Of a stretch of DNA of 64,000 nt, positions 1 through 9,650 are shown one piece after another. Below the pieces are notes generated by a model. The model was not told the origin of the DNA and ran no database searches. It saw nothing but the letters and a program-made list of their open reading frames with translations. Position numbers and translations under genes: made by a program. Origin of the DNA: Bacteroidota bacterium (GTDB lineage: Bacteria > Bacteroidota > Bacteroidia > Sphingobacteriales > Sphingobacteriaceae); NCBI GenBank assembly GCA_026224775.1, contig JAMFRP010000026.1, positions 186,001-250,000 of the forward strand, given 5' to 3'. The first letter of the stretch is position 1, and each line of letters begins with the position of its first letter.

Positions 1-1
1 A

Positions 2-748
2 ATAGGCAAAGCAAAACTTTTAGTGAAAGATAATGGTGTTTTAGCAGGCGTTGAGCTTGCTGCTGAAATATTTCGTGTTGTGGATGAAGGCTTAAAAATG
101 ACCGCTTATTTAAAGGATGGTGCCGATATAAAATATGGCGATATTGCCTTTGAAGTAGAGGGCGATGCCCAAAGCATACTAAAAGCCGAACGCCTGGTGC
201 TAAACTGCATGCAGCATATGAGCGGTATAGCTACTAAAACCAATGAGATTGTTGATGTTTTGAAAGGTTATAACACTAAAGTTTTAGATACCCGCAAAAC
301 TACACCAGGCTTGCGATACCTTGAAAAATGGGCAGTACGTATTGGCGGTGGGGTAAATCATCGTTTTGGGTTGTATGATATGATATTGATAAAGGATAAT
401 CATGTTGACTATGCAGGCGGTATAACTGAAGCAATTGAGGGTGCACATAATTACCTGGCAGCTAATCATAAAAAGCTAGCTATTGAAATTGAAGTGCGCA
501 ATATTGAAGAGTTAACAGAGGTTGTGCATACAGGTGGTGTTGATCGTATATTATTGGACAATTTTAATTTTAGTGATCTTAGAAACGCTGTTGATATGAT
601 TGAAGGAAGATTTATTACAGAGGCTTCCGGAGGTATTACAATTGATAATATACGTGAGTATGCGGCCTGTGGTGTTGATTATATATCAGTAGGAGCCTTA
701 ACACATTCTGTTAAAAGCCTTGACTTGAGTTTAAAGGCAGTAAAGTGA
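2..748 (+). CDS. nadC: Nicotinate-nucleotide pyrophosphorylase (carboxylating), 5' truncated by window edge
   Basis: Makes nicotinate mononucleotide from quinolinate and PRPP with release of CO2, the last dedicated step of de novo NAD synthesis, in the cytoplasm. The frame is open from the first bases of the window (reading I-G-K-A-K-L-L before the first in-frame GTG at 23), so the N-terminus lies outside and GTG23 is not the real start. Seen: the substrate-binding stretch VLDTRKTTPGLR, then GGGVNHRFGLYD, MILIKDNH, EIEVRN, LLDNF and the phosphate-binding EASGGI, all in the family order. About 248 residues are present out of a usual ~280. The next gene, plsY, follows after about 90 bases and need not be co-transcribed. 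Confidence 0.95.
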   Translation: MGKAKLLVKDNGVLAGVELAAEIFRVVDEGLKMTAYLKDGADIKYGDIAFEVEGDAQSILKAERLVLNCMQHMSGIATKTNEIVDVLKGYNTKVLDTRKTTPGLRYLEKWAVRIGGGVNHRFGLYDMILIKDNHVDYAGGITEAIEGAHNYLAANHKKLAIEIEVRNIEELTEVVHTGGVDRILLDNFNFSDLRNAVDMIEGRFITEASGGITIDNIREYAACGVDYISVGALTHSVKSLDLSLKAVK

Positions 749-836
749 TTGGTGGTTTCTAATTAAGAAATTCATTTTACTATTTATTAGCATTTACTAT
801 TTAAGTATGATTACAATTTAGTAATATTGTACAGAG

Positions 837-1484
837 ATGATATCAATCTATTCGATTTCAGCGCTCATACTGGCCTATTTGTGCGGATCTATCCCAACTG
901 CGGTTTGGATAGGGCAGGCATTTTTTGATGTGGACGTACGTGAATATGGCAGCGGAAACGCAGGCGCAACCAATACTTTTAGGGTTTTAGGCAAAAAAGC
1001 GGGTATACCTGTTATGCTTATTGATATTTTAAAAGGGTGGACTGCCACTAACATAGCTTATTTTATAGGTGTTTCAACAACGGGTGCTTATAATTCACCT
1101 GAATACATGAACTATGCTTTGGCACTTGGCATAGCCGCGGTTATGGGCCATTTGTTCCCAATATTTGCAGGTTTTAGAGGCGGTAAGGGGATCGCAACTT
1201 TATTCGGGATGATACTGGCAATTAACCTACCTGCTGCATTGTTTTGTGTGGGCATATTTATTACGGTTTTGTTAATTACACGTTATGTATCGTTAGGTTC
1301 TATTATGGCTGGCTTTGCATACCCTATATGTGTTACATTTGTGTTCCCGATGTATATACGGGCCGTAATAATTTACGGAATGTGCATGTGCCTGCTCATA
1401 TTGGTAACCCACCAAAAAAATATTGAGCGCCTTTTAAAAGGAACCGAATCGAAGGTTAATTTCTTTAAGCGGAAATCTGCCTAA
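837..1484 (+). CDS. plsY: Acyl-phosphate:glycerol-3-phosphate acyltransferase
   Basis: Inner-membrane enzyme that moves an acyl group from acyl-phosphate to glycerol-3-phosphate, the first acylation in phospholipid synthesis. The 215-residue protein has the family length and several hydrophobic spans. The loop motifs are visible: GSIPTAVW near residue 17, the glycine-rich GSGNAGATNTFR near residue 39, and GFRGGKGIAT near residue 110. A short basic C-terminal tail follows the last membrane segment. ATG at 837 is the natural start because it opens directly into the first membrane helix. The neighbouring pabB converges on it with a 53-base gap and no clear terminator. Confidence 0.95.
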   Translation: MISIYSISALILAYLCGSIPTAVWIGQAFFDVDVREYGSGNAGATNTFRVLGKKAGIPVMLIDILKGWTATNIAYFIGVSTTGAYNSPEYMNYALALGIAAVMGHLFPIFAGFRGGKGIATLFGMILAINLPAALFCVGIFITVLLITRYVSLGSIMAGFAYPICVTFVFPMYIRAVIIYGMCMCLLILVTHQKNIERLLKGTESKVNFFKRKSA

Positions 1485-1537
1485 ATAATCTGCATTTATT
1501 GTTGAAATTTCACCGATGAGAGTGGTGCGGATGGTTG

Positions 1538-2809
1538 CTAAACTATTTGTTGACCCAGCACCTGCAAAATAGCTTTTGCTTTAAGTAAGCATTCTTCATA
1601 TTCCTGTTCGGCATCGGCGTGATAGGTAATGGCACTGCCAACCTGGAAGGATAGGTATTTATTTGCAGCATTATACAGAATGGTGCGTATCACCACATTA
1701 AAATCAAAATCATCATCAGGGCTGAAGTAGCCCATCGCACCAGAATAAATACCACGCTTGCTGCGTTCAAGCTCTTCCATCAAACGCATTGCGCTTATTT
1801 TAGGTGCGCCTGTCATGCTGCCCATTGGGAAGGTGTTTCTAATGGTATCAATTGAAGTAAGATTATCATCAATCTCGCACACAACAGTAGAGATCATTTG
1901 ATGCAATTGATTAAAGCTTCGTATCTCAAAAAGCTCTTCAGCTTTTACGGTGCCTTGTTTTGCTGAACGGGTAAGGTCGTTGCGCACTAAATCAACAATC
2001 ATTACATTTTCTTGCAGTTCTTTGGTGTGATTGCGTAGTTGTTGTTTGATTATTTCGTCTTCCTCGGTGGTTTTTCCTCGTTTTGCTGTTCCCTTTATCG
2101 GTTGAGAGATGAGCTTTTCATCACGTTTAGCCAAAAAACGTTCGGGTGAAGCTGATAGAATATAATTGTTTCCCCATTTAAAAAATCCGGCGAATGGGTT
2201 AGGGGATATAGTGTTCAGTTTTAAGAAAATTCCCAAAGGATTAATAACCGCATTCTTCGCAAAAAATTCCTGACAAAAATTTGTTACATAAATATCACCA
2301 CGACTAATATGTTCCTTTATTTTATTGGCAACGTCAAGGTATTCTGCTTTGCTAAATCTGGATTGTATGTTTATTGATGATGATTTTGTGGTTTGATGAG
2401 GCGGATGATTTTGTATCGCATCTAAAACGAACTGCTCATCTTCTGAAATAATTTCAATTTGATTTCCTTTTAGTAGTATAATATGTTTAGGTGCAAAGAA
2501 ATAAAGGTCGGGAAAATTAAGTTCGTCAGGATTAGATGAAGTTAAATTCTCCACTTCATTTTTTAAATCATATCCGAAGAACCCGGTAATCCAACCGGGA
2601 TTTTCGCTACGAAAATTCGCCAGTTGTTCAAACGCATTTTCTGTATTGGCAGTAAGCGAGCTTTTTGCTCCAGTTGCAATTAGCGCATCAAATTTGGAAT
2701 ATCGATCAGGAAAGTTGTTTGAATCGAGGTAACAAACTGCATCAAAAGTGGATGCCCATTGCAGAGCTTTTTGTTTGAAGAATTGCGGATTGGGTATTTG
2801 TGTGATCAC
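1538..2809 (-). CDS. pabB: Aminodeoxychorismate synthase component I (PabB-type chorismate-binding enzyme)
   Basis: Chorismate-utilising enzyme, 423 residues. It is called PabB rather than anthranilate synthase TrpE because the active-site motif reads PIKGT (residues 237-241): lysine at this place marks aminodeoxychorismate synthases, where TrpE has alanine. Other family blocks are IYVTNFCQEF, ASPERFLA, the GSMTGAPKISAMRLMEELE segment and GIYSGAMGYFS near the C-terminus. It would add an amino group to chorismate for p-aminobenzoate and folate, with ammonia from a PabA glutaminase not present in this window. The class IV aminotransferase at 13273 could supply the following lyase step. The upstream gap to purA holds a palindromic repeat. 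Confidence 0.88.
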   Translation of the reverse strand: MITQIPNPQFFKQKALQWASTFDAVCYLDSNNFPDRYSKFDALIATGAKSSLTANTENAFEQLANFRSENPGWITGFFGYDLKNEVENLTSSNPDELNFPDLYFFAPKHIILLKGNQIEIISEDEQFVLDAIQNHPPHQTTKSSSINIQSRFSKAEYLDVANKIKEHISRGDIYVTNFCQEFFAKNAVINPLGIFLKLNTISPNPFAGFFKWGNNYILSASPERFLAKRDEKLISQPIKGTAKRGKTTEEDEIIKQQLRNHTKELQENVMIVDLVRNDLTRSAKQGTVKAEELFEIRSFNQLHQMISTVVCEIDDNLTSIDTIRNTFPMGSMTGAPKISAMRLMEELERSKRGIYSGAMGYFSPDDDFDFNVVIRTILYNAANKYLSFQVGSAITYHADAEQEYEECLLKAKAILQVLGQQIV

Positions 2810-2843
2810 TTTATATATACAGTAGTATACATTAACCCTACCA

Positions 2844-2933
2844 TCATTGCGAGCGATAGTGTGGCAATCCCCGACTTTACAGATTCTCTCTGTATGTTTG
2901 GGATTGCCACGTCGTTACACTCCTCGCAATGAC
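2844..2933. repeat. Family-1 intergenic palindrome, variant copy
   Basis: Starts TCATTGCGAGCGATAGTGTG and ends CTCGCAATGACG, with internal complementary GGCAATCCC and GGGATTGCC. Same family as the copies at 14120, 19605, 36609, 38081, 40477 and 49974, but with the GCGATAGxGTGG subtype sequence, shared only with 40477. Lies between purA and pabB, which run in the same direction, so it may end or process the transcript. Confidence 0.75.
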
Positions 2934-2944
2934 GTGAGGAAAAG

Positions 2945-4222
<1,278 letters not shown>

Positions 4223-4255
4223 TTAAATATCTATTCGATTGTTAATGAAAGGGGG

Positions 4256-4263
4256 CAAAGTTA
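4256..4263 (-). promoter_or_regulatory. TAnnTTTG promoter box for purA
   Basis: On the minus strand reads TAACTTTG, a match to the Bacteroidota -7 element, 33 bases before the purA ATG and overlapping the stop codon of the upstream fur-like gene. A TTTG lies 13 bases further upstream, closer than the usual -33 spacing. Confidence 0.45.
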
Positions 4264-4728
4264 TATTTTTCTATCACAAAACCCTGCTTTAAGTTTTTCA
4301 CAATTACCATAAAGGTTTAAAGAGTGGTGTTTTATCTCGAATTTAAGCAGATCACCCATCATACTTTGTATTTGTTGGATGCGCGGATCGCAAAATTCTA
4401 CTACTTTTCCACAATCCAGGCAGATGATATGGTCATGTTGTTTATAGCCGTACGACTTTTCGAACTGGGCCATGTTTTTACCAAATTGGTGCTTGGTAAC
4501 TAAATCGCACGATACTAATAGTTCTAAGGTATTGTATACCGTGGCACGGCTTACGCGGTATTTTTTATTTTTCATGTGGATGTACAACGACTCCACATCA
4601 AAATGATCACTTCTGGAATAAATTTCTTCGAGTATGGCAAAACGCTCAGGGGTTTTCCTGAGGTTTTTATTTTCGAGGTAAGCCTCAAAAATTTTCTTAA
4701 CCAATGCAATGGTTTCTACTTGCGACAT
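4261..4728 (-). CDS. Fur-family metal-responsive transcriptional repressor
   Basis: A 155-residue protein with an N-terminal winged helix ([15 protein letters not shown], then [14 protein letters not shown], the recognition helix of Fur proteins) and a C-terminal metal/dimer domain with [15 protein letters not shown] and a terminal CEKLKAGFC. The two cysteine pairs match the structural zinc site of Fur/PerR/Zur. Iron, peroxide or zinc sensing cannot be told apart from sequence alone. It lies between the (p)ppGpp enzyme and purA, all on the minus strand, with 128 bases upstream. Confidence 0.9.
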   Translation of the reverse strand: MSQVETIALVKKIFEAYLENKNLRKTPERFAILEEIYSRSDHFDVESLYIHMKNKKYRVSRATVYNTLELLVSCDLVTKHQFGKNMAQFEKSYGYKQHDHIICLDCGKVVEFCDPRIQQIQSMMGDLLKFEIKHHSLNLYGNCEKLKAGFCDRKI

Positions 4729-4856
4729 TATTGGATTATTAACTTGTAAAGTTACTTAATTTGTTGATTAAGTTGATTGGATGAACAGTTTAGTCGTGAT
4801 TTTTTGACCGAAAATAAACCTAATCAACTAATTAACTACTCTCTAATCAACTATTC

Positions 4857-7079
4857 TCAAGATGCTTTTTCAATTTCGGAATCAAAACGGGTAACGGTGC
4901 TGATGCCTTTTATCATTTTTAAACGTTTGGTAAGGTTGTCAAGATGATGTGTATCGTTAACATAAATCATTACAGTTCCTTCAAAAATACCGTTATCACT
5001 ATCAACAGTGATAGAACGTATGTTTATTTTAAAATCGTGGGATATTACGGTAGTTAACTGATTTATTAAACCAACCTCATCAATACCCGTAATACGTAAA
5101 CCGGTTAAAAACGCAAGCTCCTGTTGGTTAGTCCATTTTGCTTTTACCACACGGTAGCCATAGTTAGCCATCAATTTAGCAGCATTAGGGCAGTTGGTAC
5201 GGTGTATTTTTATGCCATCGCTAACGGTGACAAAACCAAAAACATCATCACCAGGGATAGGGTTACAGCAGTTTGCCAGTTTGTAGTCAATCTTCTGCAT
5301 ATCCTCGCCAATCAAAAGCATATCCGCATCTTTTGATTTTAGCGTTCTTACCAGGCTTTGTACTTGTTCTGATTCTATTTTATCCTGTGGCTTATTTTCT
5401 ATTACCTTTTCAGATGCCTGATACTCCTTCAGGTCCTTCATGTCGATAGTGCCTTTTGCCACCTCGAAAAACAGATCGAGTGTTGATGGCAGCTTAAAAT
5501 AATAGCTAAGCTTGTGTATGTTTTCGGAGTTGTAAGTTATTTTTAATGATTTTAATTTCCGCTCCAATATCTCCTTGCCGGTTTCTGCAATACGGCGTTT
5601 TTCTTCTTTCAGAGATGATTTTATTTTGGCTTTTGCCTTAGCCGTAACTACAAAATTCAGCCAGTCTTCTTTAGGTACCTGTTTGCTCGATGTGATGATC
5701 TCCACCTGATCGCCATTTTGCAATTTATAGCTAAGTGGCACCAATTTATGATTTACCTTGGCGCCGATACAGCTGGCGCCCACATCGGTATGTATCTCAA
5801 ATGCAAAATCTAGCGCGGTAGCATTGAGCGGCAACTGTATAAGCGCGCCTTTTGGTGTAAAAATGAATATTTCGTCAGAGAATAAGTTCATTTTGAAATC
5901 ATCCAAAAAGTCTAAGGCATTTGATTCCGGGTTTTTAAGCAAATCCCTAACCTTTTGTACCCAAAGGTCTAAACCACTATCGGTTGAAGATTCTTTGTAT
6001 TTCCAATGCGCGGCGAAACCTTTTTCGGCAATTTCGTTCATGCGCTTAGTCCGAATCTGTACTTCAACCCATTGCCCACGGGGGCCCATTACTGTAGTAT
6101 GTAACGATTCATAACCATTTGCCTTGGGTGATGAGATCCAATCGCGCAATCTATCCGGATTAGGCCTGTATAGATCAGTAACTATAGAATAGGCTTTCCA
6201 GCAATCGGCTTTTTCATTTTCTGGTGTGCTGTCCAATATTATCCTGATGGCGAAAAGATCATACACTTCCTCAAAAGGAATGGCCTTTTTCTTCATTTTA
6301 TTCCAGATGGAATGGATGGACTTCGGTCTACCAAAAACATCAGCAACCAAGCCTTGTCCTTCAACTATTTTCTTTACCGGTTCGCTAAAATCACGAATGA
6401 ATTTCTCCCGTTCAGCTTTTTTCTCATTAAGCTTATTTTTGATGAACTGATAAGTTTCGCGCTCCATGTATTTCATGGATAGATCTTCCAGTTCAGATTT
6501 TATAGCATATAATCCCAGGCGGTGAGCAAGCGGGGCATATAAGTAAACTGTTTCTGACGATAGTTTAAGCTGCTTATCACGAGGCATAAACTCCATGGTG
6601 CGCATGTTATGCAGGCGGTCGGCAAGTTTTATCAGTATAACCCTAACGTCATCGGCCAGGGTAAGCAACATCTTACGGAAGTTCTCTGCCTGTAATGAGC
6701 TATTGGTATCAAATACGCCGGATATTTTAGTTAGGCCATCAATAATTTTGGCTACTTTTTTACCAAATTCTCTTTCAATATCATCAAGTGTAACATCGGT
6801 ATCCTCAACAACATCATGCAGCAAAGCACAAACAATGGATGTAGTACCCAAACCTATCTCCTCGGCAGCAATTTGAGCTACCGCGATAGGATGGTATATA
6901 TAAGGTTCGCCGGATTTTCGGCGCATATCAGAATGACTCTCCAAAGCCATATCGAAAGCCTTGCGTATCATGCGTTTGTCACCTTTTTCAAGGGTTGATT
7001 TACAGGCACGCAGCAAAGCTCGGTATCGTTTTAATATCTCGTTCTTTTCAGCTTCTAAATCTATCACCAAGTCTTTCAT
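4857..7079 (-). CDS. Bifunctional (p)ppGpp synthetase/hydrolase, RelA/SpoT family
   Basis: Controls the stringent-response alarmone. The 740-residue protein has the full Rel architecture: an HD hydrolase domain (residues ~40-200, with GEPYIYHPIAVAQIA and LLHDVVEDTDV, so hydrolase residues are intact), a synthetase domain (~240-360, with GRPKSIHSIWNKM, YDLFAIRIIL and NGYESLHTTV), a TGS domain (~405-465, FTPKGALIQLP), a conserved-cysteine region (LANCCNPIPGDDVFGFV) and a C-terminal ACT domain (~665-735). Both catalytic halves look intact, so this is probably the main Rel enzyme. Divergent from the DUF4294 operon across 107 bases. Confidence 0.95.
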   Translation of the reverse strand: MKDLVIDLEAEKNEILKRYRALLRACKSTLEKGDKRMIRKAFDMALESHSDMRRKSGEPYIYHPIAVAQIAAEEIGLGTTSIVCALLHDVVEDTDVTLDDIEREFGKKVAKIIDGLTKISGVFDTNSSLQAENFRKMLLTLADDVRVILIKLADRLHNMRTMEFMPRDKQLKLSSETVYLYAPLAHRLGLYAIKSELEDLSMKYMERETYQFIKNKLNEKKAEREKFIRDFSEPVKKIVEGQGLVADVFGRPKSIHSIWNKMKKKAIPFEEVYDLFAIRIILDSTPENEKADCWKAYSIVTDLYRPNPDRLRDWISSPKANGYESLHTTVMGPRGQWVEVQIRTKRMNEIAEKGFAAHWKYKESSTDSGLDLWVQKVRDLLKNPESNALDFLDDFKMNLFSDEIFIFTPKGALIQLPLNATALDFAFEIHTDVGASCIGAKVNHKLVPLSYKLQNGDQVEIITSSKQVPKEDWLNFVVTAKAKAKIKSSLKEEKRRIAETGKEILERKLKSLKITYNSENIHKLSYYFKLPSTLDLFFEVAKGTIDMKDLKEYQASEKVIENKPQDKIESEQVQSLVRTLKSKDADMLLIGEDMQKIDYKLANCCNPIPGDDVFGFVTVSDGIKIHRTNCPNAAKLMANYGYRVVKAKWTNQQELAFLTGLRITGIDEVGLINQLTTVISHDFKINIRSITVDSDNGIFEGTVMIYVNDTHHLDNLTKRLKMIKGISTVTRFDSEIEKAS

Positions 7080-7165
7080 CCTGCAGTTTTAACAAAAAAT
7101 AAGTATAAAAATTGTAACAAAAATTATAAATCAGGTCATATTTCAAAATACAAAATAAATTGCAT

Positions 7166-7173
7166 TATTTTTG
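7166..7173 (+). promoter_or_regulatory. TAnnTTTG promoter box for DUF4294-gpx-bshB1 operon
   Basis: Reads TATTTTTG, 13 bases before the ATG at 7187 in the rel/DUF4294 divergent gap. No convincing -33 TTTG was found. Confidence 0.45.
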
Positions 7174-7186
7174 TATAGGTAAAAAT

Positions 7187-7801
7187 ATGAAATTTATTGG
7201 TTTCTTGTTGGTGTTTTGTTGTGTGGTTGGCTCTACTGTAGCTCAAACACCAAAACCAGCGCCTATGAAGATGGGCAAAAATGATACCATTAAAACCTAT
7301 GTCACTATGCTTGATGGCAAACCCGTGCCATGGATAATGTATGGCGAAATAAGAATAGTAGATACACGTATTTTTAAGAGTGATGCCGACCGTGCTGCCT
7401 ATAATCAGCTAGAGTATAATGTGCGTAAAGTTATACCTTATGCGCACTTTGCCGGTGAAAGATACCGCCAATTACAACGCGACCTCGCACTTACAGCTGA
7501 TAAACATAAACAGAAGGAATTAGTTGCTGCTTGTAATAACCAGATAAAAGATATTTTTAAGAAAGAAGTTGAAAACCTGACAATTAGTCAGGGAGAGGTG
7601 TTGATAAAACTAATTGACCGCGAAACCGGTAGCACCAGCTACGATTTGGTTAAACAATTAAAGGGTGGCCTTGACGCATTTATGCTTCAATCAGTTGCAC
7701 GGGTGTTTGGCCATAACCTTAAAGAAACCTATGACGCTGATGAGGATAGGGACATTGAAAATATCCTGATAAAACAAGGATATGATTCATCTAAAAACTA
7801 A
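7187..7801 (+). CDS. DUF4294 secreted protein, first gene of a thiol-redox operon
   Basis: Belongs to the DUF4294 family, known almost only from Bacteroidota; its function is unknown to me. The ATG at 7187 is preferred over a TTG at 7160 because it begins directly with a signal peptide (MKFIGFLLVFCCVVG ending STVAQ), so the product is probably periplasmic or surface-exposed. The mature part of about 180 residues is charged, with helix-rich stretches such as RVIDTR-like and YNVRKVIPYAHFA, typical of the family. Its stop is 2 bases before the peroxidase start, which is 1 base from bshB1, so the three are almost certainly one transcript. Confidence 0.85.
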   Translation: MKFIGFLLVFCCVVGSTVAQTPKPAPMKMGKNDTIKTYVTMLDGKPVPWIMYGEIRIVDTRIFKSDADRAAYNQLEYNVRKVIPYAHFAGERYRQLQRDLALTADKHKQKELVAACNNQIKDIFKKEVENLTISQGEVLIKLIDRETGSTSYDLVKQLKGGLDAFMLQSVARVFGHNLKETYDADEDRDIENILIKQGYDSSKN

Positions 7802-7803
7802 TA

Positions 7804-8304
7804 ATGAATAACAAAAGCATCTACCAGTTCGATATTAAGAAGATTGATGGCGAAGAGATAAACTTATCGAAATATAAAGGTAAAGTACTTTTAATAGTTA
7901 ATACGGCATCGCAATGTGGGTTTACCCCGCAACTAAAAGATCTGGCAGCCTTAAAAACTGAATTTAAAGATACAGATTTCGAAATACTAGGCCTTCCATC
8001 CAACGATTTTGGCGGCCAGGAACCTTTGGATGGAGCTGCTATCGCTACTTTCTGCGAGAATTATGGTTCAAATTTCCCTGTTTTTGATAAGATAAGGGTT
8101 AGAGGGCCATATGCTCATCCACTTTATAAATTTTTGAGCGATAAAAAGGAGAATGGTAAATTCAGCTCGGTACCCAGATGGAACTTCCATAAGTTTTTAA
8201 TTGATAAGGATGGTATGGTACAGGATTTTTTCTATCCGTTTACCAAGCCAAATACATCAAAGGTTAAAAAGAAAATTCAACGCTTATTAACCGTTACCAA
8301 ATAA
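7804..8304 (+). CDS. Glutathione peroxidase-family thiol peroxidase
   Basis: Reduces peroxides through a catalytic cysteine. The 166-residue protein shows the whole family tetrad: Cys38 in NTASQCGFTPQL, Gln72 in NDFGGQEP, and Trp126-Asn127 in RWNFHKFL. Cys84 (ATFCENYG) aligns with the resolving cysteine of plant-type, thioredoxin-dependent members, so a thioredoxin or bacillithiol system is a more likely electron donor than glutathione. No signal peptide is seen, so it is cytoplasmic. Co-transcribed with a bacillithiol biosynthesis gene, which supports a role in thiol-based peroxide defence. Confidence 0.93.
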   Translation: MNNKSIYQFDIKKIDGEEINLSKYKGKVLLIVNTASQCGFTPQLKDLAALKTEFKDTDFEILGLPSNDFGGQEPLDGAAIATFCENYGSNFPVFDKIRVRGPYAHPLYKFLSDKKENGKFSSVPRWNFHKFLIDKDGMVQDFFYPFTKPNTSKVKKKIQRLLTVTK

Positions 8305-8305
8305 C

Positions 8306-9028
8306 ATGAAATTAGATATATTAGTACTGCCTGTACATCCTGACGATGCTGAATTAGGATGCGCCGGAACTATTTTAAAACATATTGCACTGGGCCATAA
8401 AGTTGGTATTGCTGATTTAACTAAAGGTGAACTGGGCACTAGAGGAACCGCGGAAATTCGCGAGCAGGAAGCTACTAAAGCGGCTGAGATATTAGGATTG
8501 TCGGTTAGAGAAAACATAGGTATTCCCGATGGTTTATTTACTAATACACCCGAATATCAATTAAAAGTAATTGAATCTATCCGTAAATATCAGCCGGATA
8601 TTATTATAACCAATGCTTATCATGACCGGCACCCGGATCATGGCCGGGCTAATGAATTGGTTGAAGCATCAGCATTTTTATCAGGCTTACGCAGGATAGA
8701 GACTAATTTTGACGGAAAGCCTCAGGAAGCATGGCGCCCAAAAATGGTACTGCACTTTATACAGGACCGCTACATTAAACCCGATATTATAATTGATGTT
8801 ACTGAATATTGGGATAAAAAGATTGAAAGCATATTAGCTTATGGCTCACAATTCTTTAATCCGGATTGGAACGAAGATGAGCCGCAAACCTATATTTCAT
8901 CCCCCGATTTTATAAAAATTGTTGAAAGCCGCGCAATGGAGTTTGGTAAAAGCATTCAGGCCAGATATGGCGAAGGCTTTACCTCAAGAAAATTGTTAGG
9001 TGTTGATAATTTGTTTGCGCTAAGGTAG
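8306..9028 (+). CDS. bshB1: Bacillithiol biosynthesis deacetylase BshB1
   Basis: Zinc-dependent PIG-L/LmbE-family hydrolase that removes the acetyl group from GlcNAc-malate, the second step of bacillithiol synthesis. The 240-residue protein has the metal motif HPDDAELGCAGT at residues 11-22 and a second metal/catalytic motif NAYHDRHPDHGRANE. LTKGELGTRGTAEIREQEA is typical of BshB1 as opposed to other LmbE proteins. The ATG sits one base after the peroxidase stop. bshA and bshC are not in the window. Confidence 0.93.
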   Translation: MKLDILVLPVHPDDAELGCAGTILKHIALGHKVGIADLTKGELGTRGTAEIREQEATKAAEILGLSVRENIGIPDGLFTNTPEYQLKVIESIRKYQPDIIITNAYHDRHPDHGRANELVEASAFLSGLRRIETNFDGKPQEAWRPKMVLHFIQDRYIKPDIIIDVTEYWDKKIESILAYGSQFFNPDWNEDEPQTYISSPDFIKIVESRAMEFGKSIQARYGEGFTSRKLLGVDNLFALR

Positions 9029-9039
9029 CTTGGCATCAG

Positions 9040-9480
9040 TTATACGGCAACATATTCAAAACGATTATTATCCTTGCTTCTTTCTCTTTTTAGCTTGTGC
9101 TCATTAGCCAGTTTTAATAAAATTCCTGATAATTCGGAAGTCTTAAAATCTGAATCGAAGTTCTCTTTACAATATTCGGCTATAGAAGATATAGATCGTG
9201 CGGTATGAAAAAAATCACCGCCTAAAAGTTGATTTAATACTTTGGTAGCGCCTGGTTTTTTGCGGTTTTGTGAGAAAGGATAACTCTCCGTATCATCTGC
9301 TTTTTTGTGGATTTTCTTGATTAAAAAGTCGGCACCTTCTGTATCAGCTTTGTCAAAATCAACAAGTACATCCAGTAACCTGTCAACAATTCTTAACTGT
9401 ACCGCTTCGGATTTAAACGCGTTAACAACTTCAGCGATTTCTGTAAGTTGTTTTTTTAACTTTTCAATGTGTTTGCTCAT
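9040..9480 (-). CDS. Hypothetical protein, 146 residues
   Basis: Not recognised. The protein is soluble, with no signal peptide or membrane span. The first ~60 residues are strongly helical and charged (EKLKKQLTEIAEVVNAFKSE, then RLLDVLVDFDKADT), the middle is polar, and the C-terminal ~60 residues (ARSISSIAEYCKENF, SELSGILLKLANEHKLKRER) have the pattern of a small winged-helix fold ending in a basic strand. A DNA- or RNA-associated role is possible but unsupported. Convergent with bshB1 after 11 bases. A strong terminator downstream of the lysine transaminase lies in its own upstream gap. Confidence 0.7.
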   Translation of the reverse strand: MSKHIEKLKKQLTEIAEVVNAFKSEAVQLRIVDRLLDVLVDFDKADTEGADFLIKKIHKKADDTESYPFSQNRKKPGATKVLNQLLGGDFFHTARSISSIAEYCKENFDSDFKTSELSGILLKLANEHKLKRERSKDNNRFEYVAV

Positions 9481-9592
9481 AATAATTGCCGTTGCTATTA
9501 TTTATGGCTTATAATTACCCTTGTAAGAAATCAATAATAAGCCCTTTAAAATACTCCCTTTAACGTTAGCGAACGATTATAGTATTTTTTTA

Positions 9593-9630
9593 AATAAAAA
9601 AGCACCTATTTGGGTCAAAAACAGGTGCTT
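9593..9630 (-). terminator. Intrinsic terminator of the lysine transaminase gene
   Basis: On the minus strand AAGCACCT and AGGTGCTT form an 8-bp stem with a 15-base loop, followed immediately by a run of T residues. It begins 21 bases beyond the transaminase stop codon. Confidence 0.8.
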
Positions 9631-9650
9631 GTAGCAATATTATTACAGTA

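Noticed and set aside
1538..2809. Anthranilate synthase TrpE reading of the chorismate enzyme
   Set aside because: The PIKGT motif (lysine at 239) is that of aminodeoxychorismate synthase; TrpE carries PIAGT, and no trp genes are adjacent.
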